Assembly (NCBI GenBank): GCA_964030475.1
Contig: CAXIPT010000007.1
Span: 1,213,745 to 1,277,744, forward strand
DNA: 64,000 bases
Direction: 5' to 3'
DNA from: Tethya wilhelma
Lineage: Eukaryota; Porifera; Demospongiae; Tethyida; Tethyidae
Positions 11,350 to 21,527 of this stretch are shown one piece after another; position 1 is the first letter of the stretch, and each line of letters starts with the position of its first letter. The translations under genes were made by a program, and so were the position numbers. The notes beneath the pieces were generated by a model. The model made no database searches. It saw only the letters and a list, made by a program, of their open reading frames with translations, and was not told the DNA's origin.

Positions 11350-14300
11350 ATGATAAAAATAGCTATGATTTCTGGCAAGAGCATCATGCTACGTTTGATC
11401 ATAGCTGTAACAGTATGGTGGGTAGCACAGAGTGTAATGAACGTTGCTTCCAAGTCTGCAATGGATCAAAGCTCGGACAAAGTCAAAATCAGTCCTAGAA
11501 CTATGATCCGGAATGACATGTGGTGGATAGAGCTAACATTTCTTCAGCAACTGCTAGGAGTGGTAATAATCTTGGTATTAAGGAAACCTATTTGGCCCCG
11601 CAATGCCCACAAAAACCCAATCTTAATAACTTCAGTAGCAAATTTATTTGGTAACCTTACAGCAAATATTGCATCTATGTTTGTGATCACAAGCAGCTTA
11701 GCAAAAGTATTGAGAAGTTTGGATGTGATCTTCACTTTCATCCTCTCTTTGATCCTCAGTCCTAACTCTAAGTCTTCCACTAAGTTCAATTTCCCTACCA
11801 TTCTAGCAGTCATTACGATGGTTGTAGGTGCAGCCTATACTTTTGTGTTTTCATCCTCAGATTCCACCAATAATATCTGGGGATTAATAGCCATCTTTGT
11901 TTCTTGTATAAGTTTTAGTATTCGTAACATTTACTTCAAAAAGATTGTCTACCCAAACGAAACAGTGTTACAGAAATATATGGCTATTTCCACAATCAGT
12001 CTGGCAGTTTTGTTCCCTGTATTTATGTGGAAAGTTATTTTCACTCGTTCTCTGTTTGTTGATCTCTTTCAAGGTGGTTTAATGTCGTCCAAAACTGTTG
12101 ACATTGCAATAACTTTGGTGTTTCATTTCTTGTATAGCTTTGCATCCATTACCGTGCTACAAGAGATAGGCCCGATGAGTCATGCTGTTTTGAATCTTAT
12201 GAGAAGGGTAGCCATTGTTTTGTTTAAGATTTTGTTCTCTTATGAACCTTCGTATACCCTTAGTTTGTCCATAGCCATTGGTCTACTGGTGTTTCTGTCG
12301 GGAGTTGCTCTGTACTATTTCAGTAAGCGTATAAAATATGCACCTGTATTTGCTCTACTGATGCTGTCTTGCATATTATGCTATTTTCAAAGTGGAAATC
12401 AGTATCACAACTTAGGACCAGAATCTCATCTTTTACACTGCCCAAGTACACCATACATTGCATCGAATTCATCAGAAACTATTTTTACAGCATGGTCATT
12501 CTCCCAACCTATTCCATCAAGTGTTATTACCAATATCATGAAATTGACGCAGTCTTATCCCAAAAGGAACATTCATGTCTTCTGTGGGTCTTCAGAATGT
12601 GTATGTGAACTGTCGAAAGTAAAGGACATCACTGTTGAGTTTCTAGTGGCCAGTGAACTCGTAAAGGATACACCTCTGGAGCAATGGTTGGCAAGACATC
12701 CCCTGAACAAAGTTTTAGCCGGCTTGGAGTTTGAAGATCACTTACAGATTGCCACCCAGCTTGCTATTTTGTGGCAATACGGAGGGACCTATGTCAATCC
12801 TATGGTCACAGTGGAAGATACTATTAGTCTTCCTTTGTGCGGCGAAACTGGTTGGATTGCGAACAATTCCACTTTCGATATTTCTTGTTTTTCAAAAAGA
12901 AACAAATTCATACAAACATTAATTCAAGACTTTGGTTACAACTATATGCAGTCTTTGAGAAACAGAACTCACTTTCAATTTGATACTTTACGAGCCGTAC
13001 GAAACATCACCTCAAAATGTCACACCATCTCTCAAACTTGTCCGAAGATAATCCAACTTTCATACACAAGAAAAAAACGAGCCCCTTCCACTAAGCATTT
13101 TTTACTTTCTTTCAACAATCAACCTTTTACACAGAATCAAAGTTTTCAAGGATTAGCAATATCACAGTTTCTACCATGTACTATTGGCGACTACATTAAT
13201 AATTCACCTACCGAAGATCAACACTGGAATGATGTTGTACTCTTCACTGCAGGATGGAATCTCAGTAACAATTTCCAGGCTGGGTTCAACTCTTCCTATG
13301 CTATTAATCCTATCATGATGACCATTTGCATTGACAACTCAAGCTGGTTTCAGAGCGATATTCACACGCATCAGCCATTTCTATATCATCTCAAGGAACA
13401 CGAACCTATTTGGTGCTGTGACAATAGTACAATGGAAATTTTGAAAGGTACTCAAATCAAATCGTACTTCTCTGGTAGTTTATTACTGATGATGAATAAA
13501 GTGAGATCTAGTGAAAAGATTAAACTTATTTACTTGGTGGACATTGAACGTTATATTATGGACATGCTTCCATTAGAAGCACATCCAAATAGCATTAAAA
13601 TACTTCCAACTAAAGATCAACCAGAAAGAAGAACGATTAAACGTAAAATCAAAGAAGAATTTGAGGATGCTTTTTATATAATGGAATCATGTGCTTCGGC
13701 AAAGGTGGTAGTTACGCAGAATGTTCATCTAGCACTGCTATGTGTCGGCATGGGTATACCAGTGTTGCTTATCAATTCTAGAGACTCCACGAATGGACTG
13801 ACACCTTTGTTTCATACTCTAGACATGTACAAAATGTCGTCAAAAGAGGAGGCCAGGAAGTGGTTACATAATTTCGACTGGAACAATCCACCTCCAAATC
13901 CCAACGTGAACATGATGATGAGAATGAGAGCCACTTTTTGGGACATGATTCGTCAAAATCAAGCACTGTACGATTCTGCTCACAAGTTTGGAGTGATACC
14001 ATTGCACCCTCCTCCAGCACTAGCCTCAGAGCACCACGAGCTACTGTTTCACTTGGTGTTTACAACTTCAGCAAAATCTAGCTTTGGTCATTTTGGTGAA
14101 GACAGAAGTATGAAAGGAGGTTTCAACTGGCGACATTGGCGTACTCTGGAGTCTATATTCCACCATCATCCATTTGCAAGAGTCATATTCCACAGCAACA
14201 CACTACAGCAGTCAGAATTCAATGTATTGACAGAAGCAGGCTACAGGGTTGAAGTCACGCCATACAACCTGGAAAAAATGCTAAGAGATTCGCCAGCTCA

Positions 14301-14889
14301 CGAGTTCATAAAAAAGATTCCAAGTGCATCAAAAGGTAGGTATTGGTACAGCCATTTGTCCGACCTCCTTCGATTGCTGACTCTCAGAAAATGGGGTGGC
14401 ATTTACATGGACACAGATGTGATAGTTGTCCGGCCAGTGAATACTTTGAATAATGTGCTTGGCTATGAAAGTAACTCTTACTTGAATGGTGCTTTCATGG
14501 CATTTGAGAAAGATAACCCTTACATATGTGACTGTCTCATAGAATTGGCCCAAATCGAATACCGTAGCTCTGACTGGGGTGCTATTGGACCTAGACTGCT
14601 CACTCGCATCTACAACAGAAAGTGGAGAGACAATCCTTCTGTTGTGAGCACGTTGAAAGTGTCTGCATTTTATATGTTTCACTTTTCATTGGTTGAATCT
14701 CAATGCTTTGGAAAAGTGTCCCAATCTTTATACAATTCGAAAATGAAAATTCTAAAGGAAGAAGCCTATGTGGTCCACTTGAACTCAAAGGTTACCGGCA
14801 AGAGTGGAATGAATGGTAAACTAGAGGATGGAACTTTGTGTAAACACATTCTCAATGCTTTCTGTGTTTTTTGTAATAGGCAGTATTGA
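11350..14889 (+). CDS. Fusion protein A: TPT-like transporter / GT32-like / pyruvyltransferase-like / GT32
   Basis: One intronless frame of 1179 residues. The neighbouring paralogue favours the Met at 11365 (MISGKSIML) as the real start. Residues ~1-330: about ten hydrophobic helices resembling the TPT/nucleotide-sugar transporter superfamily, with RNIYFKK and NLMRRV. A single helix and stem follow. Then a GT32-like domain (ELVKDTPLEQW; QYGGTYVNPM, where DXD would be), a pyruvyltransferase-like domain and a C-terminal A4GALT-type GT32 domain with WGGIYMDTDVIVVRP. In the pyruvyltransferase part the signature G-C-R-D is C-C-D and the R-x-H is N-V-H-L, so that activity may be lost. The last residues (LCKHILNAFCVFCNRQY) match the Cys-rich ends of the paralogues. 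Predicted Golgi membrane protein. A and its neighbour B form one subfamily. Confidence 0.8.
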   Translation: MIKIAMISGKSIMLRLIIAVTVWWVAQSVMNVASKSAMDQSSDKVKISPRTMIRNDMWWIELTFLQQLLGVVIILVLRKPIWPRNAHKNPILITSVANLFGNLTANIASMFVITSSLAKVLRSLDVIFTFILSLILSPNSKSSTKFNFPTILAVITMVVGAAYTFVFSSSDSTNNIWGLIAIFVSCISFSIRNIYFKKIVYPNETVLQKYMAISTISLAVLFPVFMWKVIFTRSLFVDLFQGGLMSSKTVDIAITLVFHFLYSFASITVLQEIGPMSHAVLNLMRRVAIVLFKILFSYEPSYTLSLSIAIGLLVFLSGVALYYFSKRIKYAPVFALLMLSCILCYFQSGNQYHNLGPESHLLHCPSTPYIASNSSETIFTAWSFSQPIPSSVITNIMKLTQSYPKRNIHVFCGSSECVCELSKVKDITVEFLVASELVKDTPLEQWLARHPLNKVLAGLEFEDHLQIATQLAILWQYGGTYVNPMVTVEDTISLPLCGETGWIANNSTFDISCFSKRNKFIQTLIQDFGYNYMQSLRNRTHFQFDTLRAVRNITSKCHTISQTCPKIIQLSYTRKKRAPSTKHFLLSFNNQPFTQNQSFQGLAISQFLPCTIGDYINNSPTEDQHWNDVVLFTAGWNLSNNFQAGFNSSYAINPIMMTICIDNSSWFQSDIHTHQPFLYHLKEHEPIWCCDNSTMEILKGTQIKSYFSGSLLLMMNKVRSSEKIKLIYLVDIERYIMDMLPLEAHPNSIKILPTKDQPERRTIKRKIKEEFEDAFYIMESCASAKVVVTQNVHLALLCVGMGIPVLLINSRDSTNGLTPLFHTLDMYKMSSKEEARKWLHNFDWNNPPPNPNVNMMMRMRATFWDMIRQNQALYDSAHKFGVIPLHPPPALASEHHELLFHLVFTTSAKSSFGHFGEDRSMKGGFNWRHWRTLESIFHHHPFARVIFHSNTLQQSEFNVLTEAGYRVEVTPYNLEKMLRDSPAHEFIKKIPSASKGRYWYSHLSDLLRLLTLRKWGGIYMDTDVIVVRPVNTLNNVLGYESNSYLNGAFMAFEKDNPYICDCLIELAQIEYRSSDWGAIGPRLLTRIYNRKWRDNPSVVSTLKVSAFYMFHFSLVESQCFGKVSQSLYNSKMKILKEEAYVVHLNSKVTGKSGMNGKLEDGTLCKHILNAFCVFCNRQY

Positions 14890-15254
14890 AATTAGATATT
14901 ATTATTATTATATAGCAGCTTGATTTCATTTATTGTAGCCCATTTATTATACAATGTCATAAACTTATTTGCATTTATATTATGCATTGATGCGCCACTG
15001 TAAACGCTAAAGTGCTGAGCTGGCACAAGTCACGTGATGATCTAGAAGGGAAATTCCAAACCGCTATCTGCAAACACACCCCATATTCATGTTCTGCCCT
15101 CAGCCAGTCAGCCAGACCACACGAGTCATGAAGAACAAGTTTATACGACTCTGATCAACAGTGCTACACTTGAACATTGAATCGGCCTCTAAAGACAGAA
15201 AAGTTTTGAAGTAAAACTGTCTGTCTCATCAATTTCACTTCCTAAGAAGTCAAT
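14890..15254. other. Spacer between fusion genes A and B
   Basis: 365 bp, AT-rich just after gene A, more mixed before gene B. It must contain the terminator region of A and promoter of B. I see no repeat or small gene. Confidence 0.4.
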
Positions 15255-18200
15255 ATGTTTTCTGGTAACAACATCATGATACAAGTGCTGATAGCTGTGG
15301 CAGTATGGTGGCTAGCACAGAGTGTAATGAACATTGCGTCCAAGTCTGTCATGGACTTGGACAAAGTGAGTCCAGGTTCTTTTGGAGCAACAACTATGAC
15401 TAAGGCTTTCCTGGACATGAGATGGATAGAGCTAGCATTTCTTCAGCAGCTGCTAGGAATGATTGTAACAATGATAGCAATGTTGGTGTTGAAGAAACCC
15501 ATTTGGCCTAGTGAAGCCTGTAAATGTGCCATGCTTGTATCTTCAGTGACAAATGTACTTGGAAACCTTGCAGCAAATGCTGCAGCTGCATTTGTGACCA
15601 CCAGCTATGCACAAGTGTTCAAAAGTTTGGATTTGTTATTCACTTACGTCCTTTCTCTGCTTCTCTATCGTAACTCTTCACTAGAGATGAATTTCCCCAC
15701 GCTACTTTCAGTCGTTTCAATGGTTCTTGGTGCCTCTGCTTTTGCCATCTCAGATTCCGCCAATAACATCTGGGGGTTGATAGCTGTCTTCGTTTCTGGC
15801 ACCAGTTTCACAATTCGTAACATTTACTTCAAAAAGATCGTCTACTCAAACGAAACAGTGTTACAGAAATACATGGTCATTTCTGCAATCAGTTTGGCAT
15901 TTTTGTTTCCTGTTTTGGTCGGCAAATTCATTTTCACTCGTTCTCTGTTTGTCAGCCTCTTCCAAGGTGGTCTGTTGTCGTCAAACAGTTTTGTCACAGA
16001 AATAACTTTGGCGTTTCATTTCTTGTACAGCTTTGCGTCCGTTACCGTGCTACAAGAGATAAGTCCGATGAGTCATGCTGTTTTGAATCTTGCAAGAAGA
16101 GTCACATGTGTTGTGCTGAAGATTTTTTACCTTCACAAACCTCCGTACACGCTCAGTTTGTCCATAGCCCTCGGTCTACTGGTGTTCCTGTTGGGAGTTG
16201 CTCTTTACTATTACAAGAAGAGTGCGAAAAGATCTGCCCAGTATGCTGTATTTGCATTGCTGATATCTTCGTTTGTCTATTTTGAAAGTCGTAATATGTT
16301 GGCTTTATTTGGAACGCAGTTTTCTCAGCCCGAATCTTCTCACGACATTGGTCCTCATTCTCATCTTCTGAACTGTCCAAGTACGCCGTACGCTGCATCG
16401 AATTCATCAGAAACTATTTTTACAGCATGGTCATTCTCCCAGCCCATTCCATCGAGTGTTGTTGCTAATATAGTGAAACTGAAGCAGTCCTATCCCAATA
16501 GACACATTCATGTCTTCTGTGGGTCTTCAGAATGTGTATGCGAACTGTCAAAGAAAGTAAAGGACATCACTGTTGAGTTTCTAGTGGCCAGTGAACTCGT
16601 AAAGGATACACCTCTGGAGCAATGGTTGGCAAGACATCCTCTGAACAAAGTTTTAGCCGGCTTGGAGTTTGAAGATCACTTACAGATTGTCACCCAGCTT
16701 GCTATTTTGTGGCAATACGGAGGGACCTATGTCAATCCCATGGTCACAGTGGAAGATGCCATCAGTCTTCCTTTGTGCAGCGAAACTGGTTGGATTGCAA
16801 ACAATTTCTCTCTCGAGATTTCCTGCTTTCCAAAAGGCAACAAATTTGTGCAAATGCTTATTCAACACTTTCTACGCAACTACACACTCTCTTTGAGAAA
16901 CAGGACTCACTTTCAATTTGATACCGTACAAGCCCTACAGAACATAACCTCAAAATGTCACACCATCTCTCAAACTTGTCCAAAAACAATTCAGCTTTTG
17001 TACGCAACAAAAGAACGAAACGAACACACTCATTCACACTTTGGTGTGCTCTCTTTTGACCATCTCCCTTCTGAACAGAGTCTAGAACGCTTAGGTTTTC
17101 AAGGTCTCGCAATGTCACAGTTTCTACCATATGTTGATAATGACTTGGCCTTTCCTACTGACAGTCAACGTCAGAATGATAAATTGACCGTGTTCTTCAA
17201 CGCAAAGTGGACGCGAGAGAATTTGGAAGACTGGTTCTACTTTTCCCACGCCAGTAATCCGATAATGCTCTCGATTTGCATCGATAATTCAAGCTGGTTT
17301 CAGAGTGATTTCCCCATTCACCATAGACTGTTGCATCACCTCAAGGAACACGAACCTATTGGGTGCTGTGACATCAACACCATGGAGATTCTGAGAAACA
17401 ATCAACTCATATCGTACTTCTCCGGTAGCTTATCGTTGATGATAAAGAGCCCAACTGTCGAAGAATCAAGTCAAATTGAGCAAGTTAAGACGAAATCGAA
17501 TCATGCAATTTGCTTGGTAGACGTTGAACACGAGATTAAGGTAATACTTCCCTCTGTGGTGAAGCAAAACAGCATTGAGATCCCAATTCGGAAACGGGCT
17601 AAGCACCAATCAGAAACAAGAACGTTTGAAAGTAAATCTAAGGACAAATTTGTGGACGCTTTTCATATAATGGAATCGTGTGCTTCGGCAAAGCTGGTAG
17701 TTACGCAGAATGCTCACCTGGCTCTACCGTGTGTTGCTATGGGTATACCAGTGGTGTTTGTCAATTCTAGAGATTCCACAAATGGACTGACACCTTTGTT
17801 CCATACTCTAGACATGTATGAAATGTCAAAAGAGGAGGCCAGGAAGTGGTTACATGATTTCGACTGGAACAATCCACCTCCAAATCCCAACGTGAACATG
17901 ATGATGAGAATGAGAGCCACTTTTTGGGACGTGATTCGTCAAAATCAAGCACTGTACGATGCTGCTCGCAAGTTAGGAACCATTCCATTGAAGCCACCAG
18001 TACCCCATCCTCTCCAACCAAAGCTTCTCTTCCATTTGATCTTCACCACTTCAAACTCGAGCAAAATCAAACTTGTCAAGAGCAGTGTCTTTGAGAAGTG
18101 GTTCAGCTGGCGAAAGGACACAGTGACCGGTGGTTTTGGTTGGCGTCACTGGCGAACTCTCGAGTCCATTTTCTACCACCATCCTTTTGCCAAGGTCATA

Positions 18201-18893
18201 ATCCATAGCAATACGCTACAACAGTCTGTGTTCAACTTGCTGACCGAGGTGGGTTATGATGTGGAAGTGCAGGGATACAAACTGGAGGAGCTCTTGGAGG
18301 ATTCTCCAGCTTCTGCGATGATCGAGAAACTTCCAGAAGCGAGAAAATCGCCTAACAATTTCTGGTATTCTCACGAAACCGACCTTCTCCGCTTTCTGAC
18401 GCTCTACAAGTGGGGTGGAGTCTATCTCGACACAGATGTGATTGTTGTACGACCACTAGACTCCCTGGCCAACGTCTTGAGTTGGGAAGACAACGATCGA
18501 AAGCTGAACGGTGCCGTGTTGAAGTTTGACGCCGGCAACGAATTCCTCAGGGCTTCTCTGGAAGAGTTTGCCACCAACTACAATGGCAAGTGTTGGGGCT
18601 GCAACGGACCCGATTTGGTAACACGAGTTTATAAGCGGAGGGAGGACGATTGGAGCGTCAATGCTCTAAAGAACACGGCCTTTTACATGTTCCACCCAAG
18701 TGTGGTCAAATCTCAGTGCTTTTCTCCCACATCAATGGAGATGTACGACGCCAACATGAAGATTCTCAGAGAAGAGGCATATGCTGTTCACTTGAACTCT
18801 AAAATCACTGCTAAAAAGGGAACCTTGATTGAAGGCACCATCTGTCAGTATCTTCTTAATGCTTACTGTGTTTTGTGCAATCATCAGTACTAG
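15255..18893 (+). CDS. Fusion protein B: TPT-like / GT32-like / pyruvyltransferase-like / GT32
   Basis: Intronless, 1212 residues, start MFSGNNIMIQVLIAVAVWW. Layout as in A: hydrophobic transporter domain to about residue 325 with RNIYFKK and NLARRV (the dibasic positions that bind phosphate in plastid TPTs); stem; GT32-like domain with QYGGTYVNPM; pyruvyltransferase-like domain; hinge with HDFDWNNPPPNPN; C-terminal GT32 domain with WGGVYLDTDVIVVRP and ending CVLCNHQY. The pyruvyltransferase signatures are altered as in A: IGCCD instead of IGCRD (about residue 702) and QNAHLALP instead of QRIHCALP (about residue 818). The 3' half and downstream DNA were duplicated to 19.4-21.7 kb. Confidence 0.82.
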   Translation: MFSGNNIMIQVLIAVAVWWLAQSVMNIASKSVMDLDKVSPGSFGATTMTKAFLDMRWIELAFLQQLLGMIVTMIAMLVLKKPIWPSEACKCAMLVSSVTNVLGNLAANAAAAFVTTSYAQVFKSLDLLFTYVLSLLLYRNSSLEMNFPTLLSVVSMVLGASAFAISDSANNIWGLIAVFVSGTSFTIRNIYFKKIVYSNETVLQKYMVISAISLAFLFPVLVGKFIFTRSLFVSLFQGGLLSSNSFVTEITLAFHFLYSFASVTVLQEISPMSHAVLNLARRVTCVVLKIFYLHKPPYTLSLSIALGLLVFLLGVALYYYKKSAKRSAQYAVFALLISSFVYFESRNMLALFGTQFSQPESSHDIGPHSHLLNCPSTPYAASNSSETIFTAWSFSQPIPSSVVANIVKLKQSYPNRHIHVFCGSSECVCELSKKVKDITVEFLVASELVKDTPLEQWLARHPLNKVLAGLEFEDHLQIVTQLAILWQYGGTYVNPMVTVEDAISLPLCSETGWIANNFSLEISCFPKGNKFVQMLIQHFLRNYTLSLRNRTHFQFDTVQALQNITSKCHTISQTCPKTIQLLYATKERNEHTHSHFGVLSFDHLPSEQSLERLGFQGLAMSQFLPYVDNDLAFPTDSQRQNDKLTVFFNAKWTRENLEDWFYFSHASNPIMLSICIDNSSWFQSDFPIHHRLLHHLKEHEPIGCCDINTMEILRNNQLISYFSGSLSLMIKSPTVEESSQIEQVKTKSNHAICLVDVEHEIKVILPSVVKQNSIEIPIRKRAKHQSETRTFESKSKDKFVDAFHIMESCASAKLVVTQNAHLALPCVAMGIPVVFVNSRDSTNGLTPLFHTLDMYEMSKEEARKWLHDFDWNNPPPNPNVNMMMRMRATFWDVIRQNQALYDAARKLGTIPLKPPVPHPLQPKLLFHLIFTTSNSSKIKLVKSSVFEKWFSWRKDTVTGGFGWRHWRTLESIFYHHPFAKVIIHSNTLQQSVFNLLTEVGYDVEVQGYKLEELLEDSPASAMIEKLPEARKSPNNFWYSHETDLLRFLTLYKWGGVYLDTDVIVVRPLDSLANVLSWEDNDRKLNGAVLKFDAGNEFLRASLEEFATNYNGKCWGCNGPDLVTRVYKRREDDWSVNALKNTAFYMFHPSVVKSQCFSPTSMEMYDANMKILREEAYAVHLNSKITAKKGTLIEGTICQYLLNAYCVLCNHQY

Positions 18894-19142
18894 CTATTAC
18901 GTACAATTTTAGGTTCAAATTCATTTGGATGGTTTCTAGCTCACTCACTAGCTCAAGCTATTCTTGTCACAAGTTTTATATTATAGTCAATTCAGGACAT
19001 TTGTCTTGACTCAATCCTTATTTAGTGTATGTTTTGTTTGTGTATAGAAATTTATATAGGAATATAATTATTATGGAACATGTTATAATATTTTATTATG
19101 ACAACAATTAATGACAAGTGTAGATACTGAAAACTCAAAGGT

Positions 19143-19145
<3 letters not shown>

Positions 19146-19191
<46 letters not shown>

Positions 19192-19215
19192 TGGGTGTGG
19201 GTGTGTGTGTGTGTA
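19146..19215 (+). repeat. (TG)n microsatellite
   Basis: Dinucleotide run with a few gggtg interruptions, in the 3' flank of gene B. The equivalent place in the second duplicate (21470-21480) has a much shorter run. Confidence 0.95.
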
Positions 19216-19229
19216 AGGAGGGGGGGCTA

Positions 19230-19380
19230 ATAATTTTGGTTTTGTGTAGTTCTTGACAACTCTGTCTCCATAGCCTCTTCCTGTTCACTGACATCTGTTG
19301 GGAGAATTGTTGCCACAAGTTCAAGCAGCTCTTGAATCTCCTCCTCTGAAAACCTCTCCTCCACCTCTTCAATCATCTAC
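19230..19380 (-). pseudogene. Duplicated last exon of CRCP (fragment)
   Basis: On the minus strand from an atctacatg-type acceptor: MIEEVEERFSEEEIQELLEL, then VATILPTDVSEQEEAMETELS. It is nearly identical to the last exon of the CRCP gene at 21671-21528. It has no upstream CRCP exons and sits inside the tandem duplication, so it is a stranded copy. The open frame in another phase (19052-19372) is a shadow. Confidence 0.85.
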
Positions 19381-19446
19381 ATGTCACACATACAATAAGT
19401 ATCTTCTGAACAGAGTCTAGAACGCTTAGGTTTTCAAGGTCTTGCA

Positions 19447-21228
19447 ATGTCACAGTTTCTACCATATGTTGATAATGACTTGGCCTTTCCTACTGACAAT
19501 CAACGTCAGAATGATAAATTGACCGTGTTCTTCAATGCCAAGTGGACGCGAGAGAATTTGGAAGACTGGTTCTACTTTTCCCACGCCAGTAATCCGATAA
19601 TGCTCTCAATTTGCATCGACAATTCAAGCTGGTTTCAGAGCGATTTCCCCATTCACCACAAACTGTTACATCACCTCAAGGAACACGAACCTATTGGGTG
19701 CTGTGACATCAACACTATGGAGATTCTGAGAAACAATCAACTCATATCGTACTTCTCCGGTAGCTTGTCGTTGATGATAAAGAGCCCAACTGTCGAAGAA
19801 TCAAGTCAAATAGAGCAAGTTAAGACGAAATCGAATCATGCAATTTGCTTGGTAGACATCGAACACGAGATTAAGGTAATGCTTCCCTCTGTGGTGAGGC
19901 AAAACAGCATTGAGATCCCAATTCGGAAACGGGCTAAGCACCAATCAGAAACAAGATCATTCGAAAGTAAATCTAAAGACAAATTTGTGGACGCTTTTCA
20001 TATAATGGAATCGTGTGCTTCGGCAAAGCTGGTAGTTACACAGAATGCTCACCTGGCTCTACCGTGTGTTGCCATGGGTATACCAGTAGTGTTTGTCAAT
20101 TCTAGAGACTCCGTGAATGGACTGACACCTTTGTTTCATACTCTAGACGTGAATGAAATGTCAAAAGAAGAGGCCAGGAAGTGGTTACATGATTTCGACT
20201 GGAACAATCCACCTCCAAATCCCAACGTGAACATGATGATGAGAATGAGAGCCACTTTTTGGGATGTGATTCGTCAAAATCAAGCACTGTACGATGCTGC
20301 TCGCAAGTTGGGGACCATTCCATTGAAGCCACCAGTACCCCACCCTCTGCAACCAAAGCTTCTCTTCCATTTGATCTTCACCACTTCAAACTCGAGCAAA
20401 ATCAAACTTGTCAAGAGCAGTGTCTTTGAGAAGTGGTTCAGCTGGCGAAAGGACACAGTGACCGGTGGTTTTGGTTGGCGTCACTGGCGAACTCTCGAGT
20501 CCATTTTCTACCACCATCCTTTTGCAAAGGTCATAATCCATAGCAATACACTACAGCAGTCTGTGTTCAACTTGCTGACTGAGGTGGGTTATGATGTGGA
20601 AGTGCAGGGATACAAACTGGAGGAGCTCTTGGAGGATTCTCCGGCTTCTGCGATGATTGAGAAACTTCCAGAAGCGAGAAAATCACCCAATAATTTCTGG
20701 TATTCTCACGAAACCGACCTTCTCCGCTTCCTGACGCTCTACAAGTGGGGTGGAGTTTATCTCGACACAGATGTGATTGTTGTACGACCGCTAGACTCCC
20801 TGGCCAACGTCTTGAGCTGGGAAGACAACGATCGAAAGCTGAACGGTGCCGTGTTGAAGTTTGACGCCGGCAACGAATTCCTCAGGGCTTCTCTGGAAGA
20901 GTTTGCCACCAATTACAATGGCAAGTGTTGGGGCTGCAATGGACCCGATTTGGTAACACGAGTTTATAAGCGGAGGGAGGACGATTGGAGCGTCAATGCT
21001 CTAAAGAACACGGCCTTTTACATGTTCCACCCGAGTGTGGTCAAATCTCAATGCTTTTCTCCCACATCAATGGAGATGTATGACGCCAACATGAAGATTC
21101 TCAGAGAAGAAGCATACGCTGTTCACTTGAATTCTAAAATCACTGCTAAAAAGGGAACTTTGATTGAAGGCACAATCTGTCAGTATCTTCTTAATGCTTA
21201 CTGTGTTTTGTGCAATCATCAGTACTAG
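19447..21228 (+). pseudogene. Fusion fragment C: 5'-truncated duplicate of gene B
   Basis: Open frame of 593 residues beginning MSQFLPYVDNDLAFPTD, almost identical to the last ~594 residues of B. It keeps the (altered) pyruvyltransferase-like domain and the whole C-terminal GT32 domain with LDTDV. It lacks the transporter and the first GT32-like domain. No upstream signal peptide or membrane segment is visible, so even if expressed it would not be targeted like its parent. The frame is still fully open, so the duplication is young. Confidence 0.8.
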
Positions 21229-21477
21229 CTATTACGTACAATTTTAGGTTCAAATTCATGTGGATGGTTTCTAGCTCACTCACTAGCTCAAGCTATTCTT
21301 GTCACAAGTTTTATATTATAGTCAATTCAGGACATTTGTCTTGACTCAATCCTTATTTAGTGTATGTTTTGTTTGTGTATAGAAATTTATATTGGAATAT
21401 ATTATGGGTAACACAATATTTATAATGATTATGTGTAGATACTGAAAAATCTAAGGTGTGTACGAGTGTGTGTGTGT

Positions 21478-21510
21478 GTGGGGAAGGGGGGAGGGGGAAG
21501 AGAGGGCTAA
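21478..21510 (+). repeat. G-rich tract
   Basis: Runs of G (gggg, gggggg, ggggg) in a short purine stretch after a small TG repeat. It could form a G-quadruplex. It lies in the 3' end region shared by fragment C (plus) and CRCP (minus). Confidence 0.6.
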
Positions 21511-21527
21511 TAATTTTGGTCTTGTGA

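Larger units (their letters stand above)
17075..19398 (+). repeat. Tandem segmental duplication, copy 1
   Basis: From about tcttctgaacagagtctaga (17070s) to about 19398. It holds the 3' half of gene B, its 3' flank and a CRCP last-exon copy. It is nearly identical to 19400-21715. The junction at ~19399 joins CRCP-flank sequence directly to mid-gene B sequence, as expected from unequal crossing-over. Confidence 0.88.

Noticed and set aside
19052..19372. Arg-rich minus-strand frame (and its twin at 21353-21667)
   Set aside because: A shadow in another phase over the CRCP last exon and its duplicate; the CRCP frame fits the family.
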